A DNA stretch of 64,000 bases from the NCBI RefSeq assembly GCF_003569045.1, contig NZ_BFCB01000003.1, forward strand, positions 1,054,001 through 1,118,000, read 5' to 3'. A program made the translations under genes and the position numbers. The notes below the pieces were generated by a model. It had not been told where the DNA came from. It made no database searches and saw only the letters and a program-made list of their open reading frames with translations. The DNA comes from Aggregatilinea lenta. GTDB lineage: Bacteria; Chloroflexota; Anaerolineae; Aggregatilineales; Aggregatilineaceae. Of this stretch, positions 26,739 to 36,132 are shown one piece after another. The number at the start of each line of letters is the position of its first letter. Within the stretch, counting starts at the first letter, position 1.

Positions 26739-27656
26739 CTAACCTTTCGTAAACTCTGCGACATCGGCCTTGCTGACCGAGGCCAGCGACATCGCTTCGC
26801 CTTTGGTGATCGCCGCCACGGCCATCACGTGATCGCCGCCGCCGTAGTAGATCAAATACTTATCGTCCGTCTCGACGCCGCCACAGGTGAACACCACGTT
26901 CGGCACGTCGCCGTGCACTTCCCAGGGCGCGCGCGGCACGAGGATCGGCTCGTCCTGGCGCTTGAGCACCTTTGACGGATCGTTCAGGTCCAGCAGGGCG
27001 AGTCCCAGGCAGTACACGCGCTCCTCCGCGAAGCCGTGATAGAAGCACAGCCAGCCGTCATCGGTGCGGAAGGGCGGCCCGCCCGCGCCGATGCGCACGC
27101 CGTCCCACAGGCCGGGGCGCGGATTCATGATGATCTGGTGATCGGTCCAGTGCAGCAGGTCGTCGGAGAACGCCAGCCAGATGTCGGGAATGCGCCGGTG
27201 GAACATCGCGTAGCGCCCGTCGATTTTCTCAGGGAACAGCACCGCGTCTTTGTTGTCTTCGTCGGGCAGGATGATACCCATCCGCTCCCATGCGATCAGG
27301 TTGCGGCTGCGCGCCATCGAGACGCGCGTGCCCAGCGAGGAATAGGCGGTGTAGATCATGTAGAACCAGCCGTCCAGCCTGGTAACGCGCGGATCTTCGA
27401 CGCCAAACGCCTCGTAATCTTCTTCCGGCACGAAGACCGGCTCCTGCAAGCGGTTGAAGTGGTAACCGTCGCCGCTGACCGCGCAGCCAATGCGCGAGAC
27501 GCGGTCCAGACCTTGCGCCCGGTACAACATGTAGATTAGCCCTTCGTGCTCGACCACCGCCGCATTGAAGACGTTGTCGGTTTCCCACTCGTTCACCAGG
27601 GAGGGCACCAGGATCGGATTGCCGGGATAGCGCGTCAAAGTGAGTGGTTTGCTCAT
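26739..27656 (-). CDS. GH130-family glycoside phosphorylase
   Basis: 305 aa five-bladed beta-propeller. Features: RYPGNPILVPS at the N terminus, NVFNAAVVEHEGLIYMLYRA (about residues 28-47), YEAFGVEDPRVTRLDGWFYM (about 80-99, containing the catalytic Asp region EDPRV), WDGVRIGAGGPPFRTDDGWL (about 183-202) and YYGGGDHVMAVA at the end. Family members phosphorolyse beta-mannosides such as mannosyl-glucose, giving mannose 1-phosphate. Its start overlaps the... upstream DUF624 stop by 4 nt (27653-27656). It is the distal gene of the LacI-controlled oligosaccharide operon and so acts in the cytoplasm on the imported sugar. Confidence 0.88.
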   Translation of the reverse strand: MSKPLTLTRYPGNPILVPSLVNEWETDNVFNAAVVEHEGLIYMLYRAQGLDRVSRIGCAVSGDGYHFNRLQEPVFVPEEDYEAFGVEDPRVTRLDGWFYMIYTAYSSLGTRVSMARSRNLIAWERMGIILPDEDNKDAVLFPEKIDGRYAMFHRRIPDIWLAFSDDLLHWTDHQIIMNPRPGLWDGVRIGAGGPPFRTDDGWLCFYHGFAEERVYCLGLALLDLNDPSKVLKRQDEPILVPRAPWEVHGDVPNVVFTCGGVETDDKYLIYYGGGDHVMAVAAITKGEAMSLASVSKADVAEFTKG

Positions 27657-28300
27657 TGTTGGTCTCCGTCGATGGTGGGCTGTGCGGGAGTGGGCAGCTT
27701 GCCAAAGGTGGTCAGGCGCTCGATCACAGCCCGGTTACCCAGTAAAGATAAAAAGCTGGCGGTGAAAACGGCCAGCGGCAGGATCGTGACGGCGCTCAAT
27801 ATCACCACCAGCGCCGCAACGGCCAGCAGCGTCAGCGTATAAACCGGCGTGCCGAGCGCCAGGAATACCGCGTTGCGCAGCGCCAGACGCAGGCGCTTGT
27901 CGTCCTGTTCCATCAAAAACGGCCATACGTACAACTGCGCCGCCAGCCACAGCACGGCCAGCGTCGCGACGAGCACCTGGACGACCGGCCCGATCGGGCT
28001 TTCGATCGCGCCGTAAAACACCGTGTTCACGGCGAGCAGCGCGACGACGATTGCATTCAGCATCAGCCAGCGCAGGCTGATCCACAGGTAGGCCTGCGCG
28101 CCGTCTTTGAAGTCCTCGAAGTGCTGGCCCGTGCCGTGCGCGATGCTGTTGGTCACGGCGGCGAGGCCCGCCGTCGCCGGAGCCAGCAGCACCACCGTCA
28201 GCCCCGAGCCGATCCAGAGCATGTTCAGGGCGGCCAGCCCGACCATGCCGTTATACCAGTCCTTCAACGTTTCCCACACGACGCCTAACGCTGCCTGCAT
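27653..28300 (-). CDS. DUF624 (YesL-like) membrane protein
   Basis: 215 aa with four to five predicted membrane helices: MVGLAALNMLWIGSGLTVVL, LMLNAIVVALLAVNTVFYG, VLVATLAVLWLAAQLYVWPF, TLTLLAVAALVVILSAVTIL. WETLKDWYNGMVGLAALN and the YVWPFLMEQDDKRLRLALRN stretch are characteristic of YesL/DUF624. Such proteins are frequent in carbohydrate ABC operons, but their job is unknown. ATG 28300 is preferred, 7 nt after the stop of the upstream gene with AGGGA before it; a TTG at 28321 would overlap that gene. Confidence 0.85.
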   Translation of the reverse strand: MQAALGVVWETLKDWYNGMVGLAALNMLWIGSGLTVVLLAPATAGLAAVTNSIAHGTGQHFEDFKDGAQAYLWISLRWLMLNAIVVALLAVNTVFYGAIESPIGPVVQVLVATLAVLWLAAQLYVWPFLMEQDDKRLRLALRNAVFLALGTPVYTLTLLAVAALVVILSAVTILPLAVFTASFLSLLGNRAVIERLTTFGKLPTPAQPTIDGDQQ

Positions 28301-28307
28301 GTCCCTG

Positions 28308-30785
28308 CTACTCGCTTTCAAGCACGCGCAGATCGCCCGTCCGGGTGTCGTAGGTCAGGGTGAGCGTACCGCCGTCCGCCCCGGCAAACACCCGCTCCGC
28401 GACGACCGGCTGGATCAGGAAGCCGTCCACTTCTTCGCGGCGGCTCGCTTCCGTGCCCGCATAGGTCAGGCGCAGCGTGTGCGCGCCCGCGTCCAGGTGC
28501 ACCGGTTCCGATCCGGCCCGGTCCAGCCACAAATAGCGGCGGTCCGGCGAGGTGTTCGACGGCACGACGAGCGGCTCCTCCCCGTCCAGGCTGATGCCGA
28601 GGGCGATTGCGCTGTCCGCACCGGACAGAATCTCCTCCGCGCCGCCAAATTCGTCAAGATCGCCCAGGTCATCCGCCAGGATCAGGTGCGCGAGATTGGC
28701 GGGCGTGTCGGGGTCGGAGCCGGTCAGATCGAGGAACGAATCGCCGCCCACGCCGATGCCCGCCTCCACGCCGAGCACTTTGCCGCTGGCAGGATCGTCT
28801 ACACGCAGCGAGCGGAACGGCAGACGCGCCTCGTAGGTGTAGCCTGCGCCGTCCGGCGCGACCTGCCATCCCAGTTCCGCATTGGGCAGCCATGTCTGCG
28901 CGATCCAGTCCCACACCTGCGGGCCGTCGGGCGTTTGCGCCAGCGTGAACTTGGCGCTCAGCCGCGTGCCGCGCCCGGTTGCGTCCAGGTAACCCCAGAA
29001 CGCATCCTGCTGCCACACGCCCGGCCCCACCTGATCCTGCTCGAAGCGGGGATCGCGCACCTCGGCGGCGAGGTACAGCGCGTCGTCATCCCACATGAAA
29101 CGGATCGTGAAGCTATCCACGTCCGGGCCGCGCCACAGGCCCGAGCCGCGCAAAAACTGGCGGCCCGTATTGGCGGCGAAGCCGGGCGCGGCCTCCCATT
29201 CGTCCAGCGCACCGTCCACCGTCACCGGACCGGGCGCGCGCAGCGCGGCGAGCGTGGTTTCTTCCACGGCAATACCCTGACGCTGGTGCGCGGCATAGAT
29301 CCAGTAGTCGCCAGACCAGACCAGCTCGAACGGCACTTCCAGCGCGTCGCCTTCGCCCAGGCTGTAGTAACCGCCGCTGCTGACCACCGCCTCGCCGGTC
29401 CACTCGCGCGTGCGGAAGTCCGGCTCGCCGCCCGCCACCCGGCCCGATTCCGCCTCCACGATTTTGTAGGGCCGCACGGACGTTTCGGTGTAGTCCAGGT
29501 AGCGCGACGCGACCGGATCGCCGCCCACCGTAAGCAGGGCCATCAGCGCTTCGATGGTCGATTCTGCCCCGGCGTTGAAGTTGACGCGCCACACGGTCGG
29601 CCCGTTGATGCCGTCGTAGCCGCGCCCCGTGTCGGGATCGTACATCGGCACGCCCGCCATGTTGTTGCCGAAGAACCACGACGCCGACAGCCCCGCGAAC
29701 TGCGCATACTGCGGATCGCCCGTCGCGCGGTAGAGCGTCATGAAGTCCTGCACCATCATGTTCGTGCCGTAGGCGATCTGGCCGAGGCGGTTGGGCAGGA
29801 TGCCGATCTCGCGGATGCGCTCGAAGGCCAGTTGGCGGACCAGGAACGTATCCGCGCTGCGCGCCGCCGCATCGATCCAGTCCTGGCGACCGAGCGCATC
29901 CCCCGCGCCCGCCAGCGCCGCGATCATGTGGCTGCCCCAGGCGTGCCAGTAGCCCGCCGCGCTGGTCGTGACCGGGATCAGCCCGAACGGATACGTCTGG
30001 CTGTCGCCCAGGCCGTACGCTGCGATGCCGCTGGCGACGTTTTCGATCAGCGCCTGCGTGCCGGGATTCGGCGCGGCGCGATAGTAGGCGGTCAGCGCCA
30101 GCAGCTCGACCGAGGCGACGTCCGCCGCGCCGCCAGGAATCCACGACGGGATCGCGTAACCGTGCAGCATGGTCGTCGCGCCTTCTTCGACGACGTTTTC
30201 CGCCAGCGCGGATTCGGTCAGCAGGTAGCTTGATTGAAGTTCGGCGGCGTAGGCGGGATCGAGCGAGGCAAACACGCGGTAACCTTCGGCCAGCGCCCAC
30301 AAGCCGCGCATTGCCCACCAGCCGAGGGACCTGTAGCTCGTCCCGCCCTCGGTGTTGATCGTGCCGGTGCGGTCGTAGACGAAGTTGTAAAACGCGCCAT
30401 CCTCGGTTTGCAGCGCCCGCACGAATTCCAGGCACAGCCGCGCCTCGTCCAGCGCGCGCTCGTCCCCGGTGCGCTCGTAGTACCACAGGTAGACGATTGC
30501 CGCGCGGGCCACGTCGTCCACCGCCGCGATGCCTTCGCCCGCCGCATCGACCCATTCATAGTCGGGCGTTTCGGAATAGATGTGGACCAGCGCCACGTCC
30601 CGGTCGCCGAACGTCACCGGCTCGGTCAGAAAGCGGAGATGCTCCAGATTCACGATCCCGTCGCGCATCGCGCCGTCCTGCGCCTGTGCACGCTCCACCG
30701 GCGCACTTCCTTTCAACAGCAAGCCGCACCCAACAACGGCCACCAGCAAGAGACGCAGGGGGTGAGAGAAGCGACCGGTTGCCAT
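28308..30785 (-). CDS. Secreted six-hairpin glycosidase-like protein with CBM9-like domain
   Basis: 825 aa with an N-terminal signal anchor (LRLLLVAVVGCGLLLKG; VGC could be a lipobox). Residues 60-440 form repeated alpha-hairpins typical of (alpha/alpha)6 barrels: AAIVYLWYYERTGDERALDE, LGWWAMRGLWALAEGYRVF, WGSHMIAALAGAGDALGR, NRLGQIAYGTNMMVQDFMTL. About 530-720 is a CBM9-like sugar-binding module beginning VDGALDEWEAAPGF and containing FMWDDDALYLAAEV. The C terminus (about 730-825) is another beta domain. It likely trims or holds extracellular oligosaccharide for the adjacent importer; the enzyme class cannot be fixed. It lies 6 nt after the permease stop. Confidence 0.8.
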   Translation of the reverse strand: MATGRFSHPLRLLLVAVVGCGLLLKGSAPVERAQAQDGAMRDGIVNLEHLRFLTEPVTFGDRDVALVHIYSETPDYEWVDAAGEGIAAVDDVARAAIVYLWYYERTGDERALDEARLCLEFVRALQTEDGAFYNFVYDRTGTINTEGGTSYRSLGWWAMRGLWALAEGYRVFASLDPAYAAELQSSYLLTESALAENVVEEGATTMLHGYAIPSWIPGGAADVASVELLALTAYYRAAPNPGTQALIENVASGIAAYGLGDSQTYPFGLIPVTTSAAGYWHAWGSHMIAALAGAGDALGRQDWIDAAARSADTFLVRQLAFERIREIGILPNRLGQIAYGTNMMVQDFMTLYRATGDPQYAQFAGLSASWFFGNNMAGVPMYDPDTGRGYDGINGPTVWRVNFNAGAESTIEALMALLTVGGDPVASRYLDYTETSVRPYKIVEAESGRVAGGEPDFRTREWTGEAVVSSGGYYSLGEGDALEVPFELVWSGDYWIYAAHQRQGIAVEETTLAALRAPGPVTVDGALDEWEAAPGFAANTGRQFLRGSGLWRGPDVDSFTIRFMWDDDALYLAAEVRDPRFEQDQVGPGVWQQDAFWGYLDATGRGTRLSAKFTLAQTPDGPQVWDWIAQTWLPNAELGWQVAPDGAGYTYEARLPFRSLRVDDPASGKVLGVEAGIGVGGDSFLDLTGSDPDTPANLAHLILADDLGDLDEFGGAEEILSGADSAIALGISLDGEEPLVVPSNTSPDRRYLWLDRAGSEPVHLDAGAHTLRLTYAGTEASRREEVDGFLIQPVVAERVFAGADGGTLTLTYDTRTGDLRVLESE

Positions 30786-30791
30786 CGCCCG

Positions 30792-31718
30792 TTACCCTTT
30801 CACCGCGCCCACGGTCAGCCCTTCGATGAAATAGCGCTGCGCCACGAAGAACAGCACCAGGATCGGCGCGGCCATCATGGTCGCCATCGCCATCATGTAG
30901 TGCCACTTCGGCGCTTCCTTCGACAGCGACTCCTGGAAGAACCGGATCGCCAGCACCAGCGGGAACATCTGCGTGGTGTTCAGGTAAATCAGCGGCGACT
31001 CGAAGTTGTTCCAATTGCCCTGGAACGACAGCACGCCGATCGCCAGGAAGGCCGGTTTGACCAGCGGCAGCATGATGTAAAAGAAGATCTGGATCGGGTT
31101 AGCCCCGTCCACGGTGGCGGCGTCTTCCATATCGCGCGGGATGGTCATGAAGAACTGACGCAGCAGGAAGATGTAGGTCGGTCCCCACGCGGTCCACGCG
31201 GGCACGATCAGCGGATCGTACGTGTTCAGCAGCCCCAACTCGCGCCAGATCAGGAACGCGGGCACGCGCGTCAGCGTCGGCGGGATCATCATCGTCGCCA
31301 GCATGACGAAGAAGATCACGTCGCGGCCTTTGAAGTAGAACCGCGCGAAGCCGTAGGCCACCACCGCCGCGCTGAACATTTCCGCGAACATCGCCAGCAC
31401 GGTAATGAACAGCGTGTTGCCGATGATGCGCCAGAACGTCAGTCCCGGCGCGATCGAACCGAGCGCGGTCCAGGCGTCCACGTAGTTGTCAACCTTGATC
31501 GGGTCCGGGACCCACTTCGGCGGGTAGACGAACAACTGCGACTCGGTCTTGAGCGAAGTCGAGAGCATCCACAGCACCGGAACCAGGATCATCGCCGCGC
31601 CGATCAGCAGCAGGACGTAGATCGCCGCCCGGAACAGGACGTGCATCCGGTGGCGGCGCTGCTCCAGCGGATCGAGGACCGCTGCGTCGCGGTTGAGGAC
31701 TTGCGCATCGGTGCTCAT
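30792..31718 (-). CDS. Sugar ABC transporter permease (MalG type)
   Basis: 308 aa, six membrane helices starting with [39 protein letters not shown] is the MalG-type periplasmic loop, [19 protein letters not shown] (about residue 198) is the EAA loop that contacts the ATPase, and the protein ends [15 protein letters not shown]. It is coupled to the upstream MalF-type permease by a 3-nt gap. It is part of the LacI1-controlled oligosaccharide importer; no dedicated ATPase is encoded in the operon. Confidence 0.93.
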   Translation of the reverse strand: MSTDAQVLNRDAAVLDPLEQRRHRMHVLFRAAIYVLLLIGAAMILVPVLWMLSTSLKTESQLFVYPPKWVPDPIKVDNYVDAWTALGSIAPGLTFWRIIGNTLFITVLAMFAEMFSAAVVAYGFARFYFKGRDVIFFVMLATMMIPPTLTRVPAFLIWRELGLLNTYDPLIVPAWTAWGPTYIFLLRQFFMTIPRDMEDAATVDGANPIQIFFYIMLPLVKPAFLAIGVLSFQGNWNNFESPLIYLNTTQMFPLVLAIRFFQESLSKEAPKWHYMMAMATMMAAPILVLFFVAQRYFIEGLTVGAVKG

Positions 31719-31721
31719 GGC

Positions 31722-32891
31722 TTATGCGCCTCCTTCGCGGCGGCGCGCGCCTTCATAGAACACCCACGCGCTGGAAGAGCGGAAGATGAGCAGCGTCAGC
31801 AGGATGACCAGCACGGCCAGCATCCAGCCCAGCGCCGAGGCGTAGCCCATGTGCCCAAAGTTAAACGCCTCGTTATAGATGAACCAGTTCACGAACCAGC
31901 CATCTTCGCGGTTGGTGGGAATAAACGCCTGCTGCGTGAAGACCGTCAGCGCGGCGATGGTGTTGGTCACGAGGTTGTAGAACAGCGCCGGGCTGAGCAT
32001 GGGGATCGTGATGTGGCGGAACTTCACCCAGTTGCCCGCGCCGTCGATGGATGCCGCTTCGTACAACTCCTTGGGGATGTTCTTCAGACCGGCCAGCAGA
32101 ATAACCGTGTTCGCGCCGAAGATGCCCCACATACCCATGATGATGAATGAGGGCAGCACGAGGCTGGCGTCCGTGAACCAGCCGAGCGGATCGATGCCGA
32201 GCAGCGCGTAGAGCGGCTTCAGGAACCAGTTGATCAGGCCCCGGTTAGGCGCGAAGATCCAGAACCACAGCAGCGCGACCGCCGCCGCAGGCAGCACGGC
32301 GGGCACGTAGTAGAGCGTGCGCCAGAAGCCGATCCCCCGGATGTTCTGGTTGAGCAGTAGCGCGACCGCCAGCGCGCCTAACATGCCCAGCGGCACGCTG
32401 ATCACGGCATAGCGCAGCGTCAGCCAGATTCCTTTCAGAAAGTAGCCGTCCGTCGCGCCGAGCACGTACTGCTTGCCTCGAAACGAAAACTGCGTCAGCT
32501 CGCGGTAGCGCACCGTTTCGGGCGTGGCGCCCTCCATCGTGCCCAGGACTTGCAGCGGGCGCTCGCCTTCGGGTAGTTCCACCACCTTGACCGAAAGTGC
32601 GCGTTTATAGTTAAAAAGCTTGTCTTCCAAAGATTTTGGACTGTCCCACAAAATGTTGTATTCGGTGAAGCTCAGGTAAAACGACAGCCCGATTGGAAAC
32701 GCGGTGAAGATGGTGAACCCCACGATCCACGGCAGGATCAGCGAGAAGCCCGTCGCGGACTCCTGCTTTGCGCCCAGCGCACGCAGCAGGCGGTACACCC
32801 CAACCATTAAAATCGCCAGTCCAACCGCGACGCCCACGTAGCGCAACAGCGTGGGATAGTACGTTGCGAACGCGCCGGGATCGCCGCTCAT
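31722..32891 (-). CDS. Sugar ABC transporter permease (MalF type) with periplasmic insertion
   Basis: 389 aa, about 90 longer than a usual MalF-like permease. Membrane helices begin with YPTLLRYVGVAVGLAILMVG, then FSLILPWIVGFTIFTAFPIG. A soluble insertion at about residues 85-145 (WDSPKSLEDKLFNYKRALS, VLGTMEGATPETVRYRELTQ) lies between the early helices. The EAA loop is PKELYEAASIDGAGNWVKF (about 275). It forms the transport pore with the next permease. An 11-bp hairpin separates it from the upstream binding-protein gene. Confidence 0.92.
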   Translation of the reverse strand: MSGDPGAFATYYPTLLRYVGVAVGLAILMVGVYRLLRALGAKQESATGFSLILPWIVGFTIFTAFPIGLSFYLSFTEYNILWDSPKSLEDKLFNYKRALSVKVVELPEGERPLQVLGTMEGATPETVRYRELTQFSFRGKQYVLGATDGYFLKGIWLTLRYAVISVPLGMLGALAVALLLNQNIRGIGFWRTLYYVPAVLPAAAVALLWFWIFAPNRGLINWFLKPLYALLGIDPLGWFTDASLVLPSFIIMGMWGIFGANTVILLAGLKNIPKELYEAASIDGAGNWVKFRHITIPMLSPALFYNLVTNTIAALTVFTQQAFIPTNREDGWFVNWFIYNEAFNFGHMGYASALGWMLAVLVILLTLLIFRSSSAWVFYEGARRREGGA

Positions 32892-32926
32892 GCGTCACCT
32901 CCCTGATCCCTGTCCGGCCTGTTGGA

Positions 32927-32958
32927 CGAGCAGGGGCAATGTGCACCGCCCCTGCTCG
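32927..32958 (-). promoter_or_regulatory. 11-bp hairpin between binding-protein and permease genes
   Basis: CGAGCAGGGGC (32927-32937) and GCCCCTGCTCG (32948-32958) are perfect complements with a 10-nt loop, 20 nt after the binding-protein stop at 32978. No T tract. It is in the same relative position as the hairpins in the other three ABC operons. Confidence 0.7.
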
Positions 32959-32977
32959 CCGCTGTGCGGAGCCAGCG

Positions 32978-34225
32978 TTATTCGGTCGGTAAGACGTCTT
33001 CCAGCAAGATCCGGGCGTCAGCGGCCAGGTTTTCGACGGAGTCCTCGCCGTGGAACAGCGGGTCCTGGAAGTCTTCCCAGAAGATGGTGTCCCATTCGTC
33101 CTGGCGCGGGATGATGCGCAGAGCGCGCATGTCCGGCACGGCGGCCAGGATGGCTTCGGCGTTCGCTTCCTTACGCGGTTCCGAAGCAACGAGATGCTCG
33201 ATGGTGGTTTGCGAGATGCGCGGCGACACGATCTTCCAGCTCTGAATTGCTTCGGTGAGCTGGACCAGCGCCTCGTAGGCCAGATCCGGGTTTTCGGTGT
33301 CGGCGTTGATCGCCGTCGCAGCGGTCCATGCGAAGGTGGTATTGCCGCCGTTCACGTCCTGCGGCACGGGCGAAACACCCACGTTCAGGCCCTCGACGCG
33401 GTCCAGGTCATCCGCCGCGCCGCCCATGAACATCGCCACGCGCCCGGCTTTGAACATCTCGGCGCTGCCTTCTTCCGCGATGACTTCTTCCGTCGCGCAG
33501 CACTCAGGGTTGTAGATCATATCCGCGTACAACTGCGCGCCCGCGATCGCTTCCGGCGTATCAACGGGGGAGGTCTGAAGGTCTTCGCTGACGATTTCGC
33601 CACCCATCGACCAGATGAACATGTGGATTGGCGGCCAGCTGTTGAGGACGAACCCGTAGTGTGCGTCGTTGGTCAGGTCAATGGCGGCCTGCTGGAACTG
33701 GTCCCAGGTCCACTCGGCGGTCGGGTAGTCCACGCCCATTTCGTCGAAGATGTCTTTGTTGTAGTAGATCACCACCGGCTGAGCGATCCAGGGCAGGCCG
33801 TACACGCCATCGTTCAGTGCAACGATCTGCCACACGCCAGGATAGTAGTCGCCAGGATCTGCTGCGCCGCGATCGTCGGCTTCCAGGTAGGAGTTGATGT
33901 CCAGCAGCACGTCCTGATAGGCCCAGGCCATGTGATTCTGGTCCAGCCAGAACAGGTCCGGGGCGGTGTTGCCTGCAAGCTGCGTTTGAAGCTGCACGTA
34001 GTAGTCGTCGGGCTTCGGCTCGTAGACCAGCTCGAAGTCGGTCGCGTTGGCGTTGATATCGTCCACGATGGCCTGGAATTCAGCGGCTTCGTCTACACCT
34101 GCCCAGTTGGTGACGCGCAGGGTGACCTTATCTTGAGCGAGGGCACGTGTTCCGGCAGGGACCAGTGGCAGCAGGGCCACCACCAGCACAACAAGAACGG
34201 CAGAGCGTAAATACTTGGTGGTCAT
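32978..34225 (-). CDS. Sugar ABC transporter substrate-binding protein (family 1)
   Basis: 415 aa. Sec signal peptide (YLRSAVLVVLVVALLPLVPAG, cleavage near ALAQD at residue 31), no lipobox. The mature domain shows VTLRVTNWAGVDEAAEF, LAGNTAPDLFWLDQNHMAWA and VYGLPWIAQPVVIYYNKDIF, the hinge and ligand-cleft signatures of maltose-type binding proteins. GGAGAG precedes the ATG. The gene is 125 nt downstream of the LacI regulator and feeds the two permeases that follow. Confidence 0.93.
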   Translation of the reverse strand: MTTKYLRSAVLVVLVVALLPLVPAGTRALAQDKVTLRVTNWAGVDEAAEFQAIVDDINANATDFELVYEPKPDDYYVQLQTQLAGNTAPDLFWLDQNHMAWAYQDVLLDINSYLEADDRGAADPGDYYPGVWQIVALNDGVYGLPWIAQPVVIYYNKDIFDEMGVDYPTAEWTWDQFQQAAIDLTNDAHYGFVLNSWPPIHMFIWSMGGEIVSEDLQTSPVDTPEAIAGAQLYADMIYNPECCATEEVIAEEGSAEMFKAGRVAMFMGGAADDLDRVEGLNVGVSPVPQDVNGGNTTFAWTAATAINADTENPDLAYEALVQLTEAIQSWKIVSPRISQTTIEHLVASEPRKEANAEAILAAVPDMRALRIIPRQDEWDTIFWEDFQDPLFHGEDSVENLAADARILLEDVLPTE

Positions 34226-34350
34226 TTTTCTCTCCTGTTCGACCGTAAACTTAGTTGAAAAAGCTCAACATCGAGTGGTGAACGGGCTGGCGAGACGGTG
34301 AATGCCTTCCTTCCTACCCGGCGAGGGCGCTCAGACTGCTGTGTTCGTGC

Positions 34351-35391
34351 TCATTCGTGCGGGAAAAGGGAGTGCTCGGCGGGCAGGCAGCCGCACGAGC
34401 GGCGGATGACCAGATCCACGCCGAGCCGGAGCTGAAACGGCGTGGCCGATCCGCGCTCGATCACGTCGATCAAGCGGCGCGCGGCCTGCACGCCGGTTTC
34501 GTACTTGAACATGCCGACTGTCGTCAGAGGCGGGTCGTGCAGCGGCCCCCATGCGACGTTGTCGAAGCCAACGACAGCCACATCTTCTGGGACGCGCCGC
34601 CCGCGCTCCTTGCACGCGCGGATCGCGCCGACCGCCGTCGCGTCGTTGACGGCGACCACGCCCTGCACGTCCGGCTGCTCGTCCAGCACGCGCAGCATCG
34701 CGGCGTAGCCGGTGTGTACCGTCGTGTCCGGCATAGTGCCCACGCGCGGCTTCAGGCCGCTGAGCGCCAGGGCGCTTTCGTACCCGGCGCAACGCTCGCG
34801 GCTGCTGAACCAGTGCGCCGGGCCGGATAGGAACACCAGCCGTTCCAGGCCGTGCGTTTCGATCAGGTGGCGCGTGATCTGGTGTGTGCCGTCGATGTTG
34901 TCGCATACCACCGCGTCGAGCTTGGTTTCGTTGAGCAGGTTATCGACCAGCACGATCGGCACGCCGCTGTTATACAGCTCGATGATGAACGGGGCCTTCA
35001 GCGCCGGGCCCACCAGGATCAGGCCGTCCGTGCGCTGTTCGGCGACGAGCGGCAACCGCTCGCCGTTCGACATCATCTCGTCGTCTACGAAGCGTGTAAT
35101 GACGTGGTAGCCGCGCGCCTGCGCCTCGTAGTCGATACCCTGCGCGATCTGCACGTGGTAGCTGCCGATGGGCTGGGGCGTGTGCTTGTAGGTCAGCATG
35201 CCGAGGTTGTAGGTGCGAGAGGTTGCCAGGCTGCGCGCGGCCATGCTCGGCATGTAGCCCATTTCGCGCGCCAGGCTGAGGATCTGCTCGCGCGTGTCGG
35301 GATTGACGCCCGCGCGGTCGTTGAGGGCACGGGAAACGGTGGCGGTCGAGACGCCAGCGCGTTGGGCGATGTCTTGCAGGCTTGGCTTCAT
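34351..35391 (-). CDS. LacI-family transcriptional regulator (LacI1)
   Basis: 346 aa. The helix-turn-helix is at residues 4-25 (LQDIAQRAGVSTATVSRALN) followed by the hinge helix EQILSLAREMGYMPSMAARS. The periplasmic-binding-protein-like effector domain starts at about residue 62 (YNLGMLTYKHTPQPIG) and includes VVAVNDATAVGAIRACKERG and PEDVAVVGFDNVAWG. Two Cys near the C terminus (RRSCGCLPAEHS) are typical of some sugar-responsive LacI proteins. It probably represses the oligosaccharide operon and itself through the AAGCGCTT-centred site upstream. Confidence 0.93.
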   Translation of the reverse strand: MKPSLQDIAQRAGVSTATVSRALNDRAGVNPDTREQILSLAREMGYMPSMAARSLATSRTYNLGMLTYKHTPQPIGSYHVQIAQGIDYEAQARGYHVITRFVDDEMMSNGERLPLVAEQRTDGLILVGPALKAPFIIELYNSGVPIVLVDNLLNETKLDAVVCDNIDGTHQITRHLIETHGLERLVFLSGPAHWFSSRERCAGYESALALSGLKPRVGTMPDTTVHTGYAAMLRVLDEQPDVQGVVAVNDATAVGAIRACKERGRRVPEDVAVVGFDNVAWGPLHDPPLTTVGMFKYETGVQAARRLIDVIERGSATPFQLRLGVDLVIRRSCGCLPAEHSLFPHE

Positions 35392-36132
35392 AACACTTTT
35401 CCCTGCGATGGATGGGGCGTGCCTTCACACGGGACGGCGGGGCACTTGCCGTAAAACAGTTATTGCAAGTCTTGAAAATATATCGCAAGCGCTTACGCAA
35501 AGCATACGATGATTTTAATCGCGGTGTCAAGCGAGTCCATGTGGCAGAGTGCCCAGGCGCGGCGCGGAATTCGGGCAAACCGCACTATTACACCGGCACA
35601 GAAAGAGCCGTGCTTATCGTAGGGGCGATGCAAGCATCGCCCGGCGTTGCGCAAAAACGGCGAGTTGCAAACCCGCCATGCCTATTAATTTAAGGGCAGT
35701 GAAGCCGTGTTTGTCTGCGGTTGCGGGAAGCAGCAGGTAGATCGTTGTGTGCTGAGGGCGTAAGGGTAGGGCTTGCCCTACCCGGCTCTCTAAACGGGTG
35801 GAGCAAGCCCCGCCCCTACAGAGGGGGCGCGCCGCGTTTTCTTGAAAGCTCGCTTAAGGTGATGCCTAGGCGGGTCACAGACCCGCCCCTACAAAACCGA
35901 CCGAGACTTGCTTGGCTCCTCTCTCCAGTCTAGGTTGGAGGGGGGCCGGGGTGAGGTTTCTGCGACGACCGGACACATTCGTTAGCCCACGTTGCATTGC
36001 CCGGCGGGGCGTATCGCAATACGCCCCTACGCCTTTTCCCCGTCCCGCCGCTTGCGTGGAGGAAGGAGCAAAGGGGATGGGGGGCCGTTATGCAGGCGTT
36101 TTCAAGGCCGGGAATGGGCAGAAACCGAACCC
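35392..36132. repeat. Gene-free island with five short palindromic repeats
   Basis: 741 bp without a supported gene. Inverted repeats: GGGCGATG/CATCGCCC (35623-35642), GGGTAGGGC/GCCCTACCC (35764-35783), GGCGGGTC/GACCCGCC (35869-35887), a CTCTCC...GGAG...GGGGTGAG element (35917-35957), and GGGGCGTAT/ATACGCCCC (36006-36027). Most are flanked by GTAGGGG or CCCCTAC. This is a cluster of REP/MITE-like dispersed elements. The LacI1 operator lies at the right side of the LacI1 start within the same gap. Confidence 0.8.
35484..35497. promoter_or_regulatory. Candidate LacI-family operator upstream of LacI1
   Basis: CGCAAGCGCTTACG with the perfect core AAGCGCTT lies about 93 nt upstream of the LacI1 start codon in an AT-rich stretch (35461-35520). 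The core matches the classical LacI/CcpA operator type. No well-scored promoter pair was assigned. Confidence 0.65.

Noticed and set aside
28107-32150. Two long plus-strand open frames opposite the six-hairpin and permease genes
   Set aside because: Antisense shadows; the minus frames encode clear membrane and secreted proteins.
35392-36132. Several short open frames in the repeat island
   Set aside because: They run through the palindromes and stops in a haphazard way, without ribosome binding sites or recognisable proteins.
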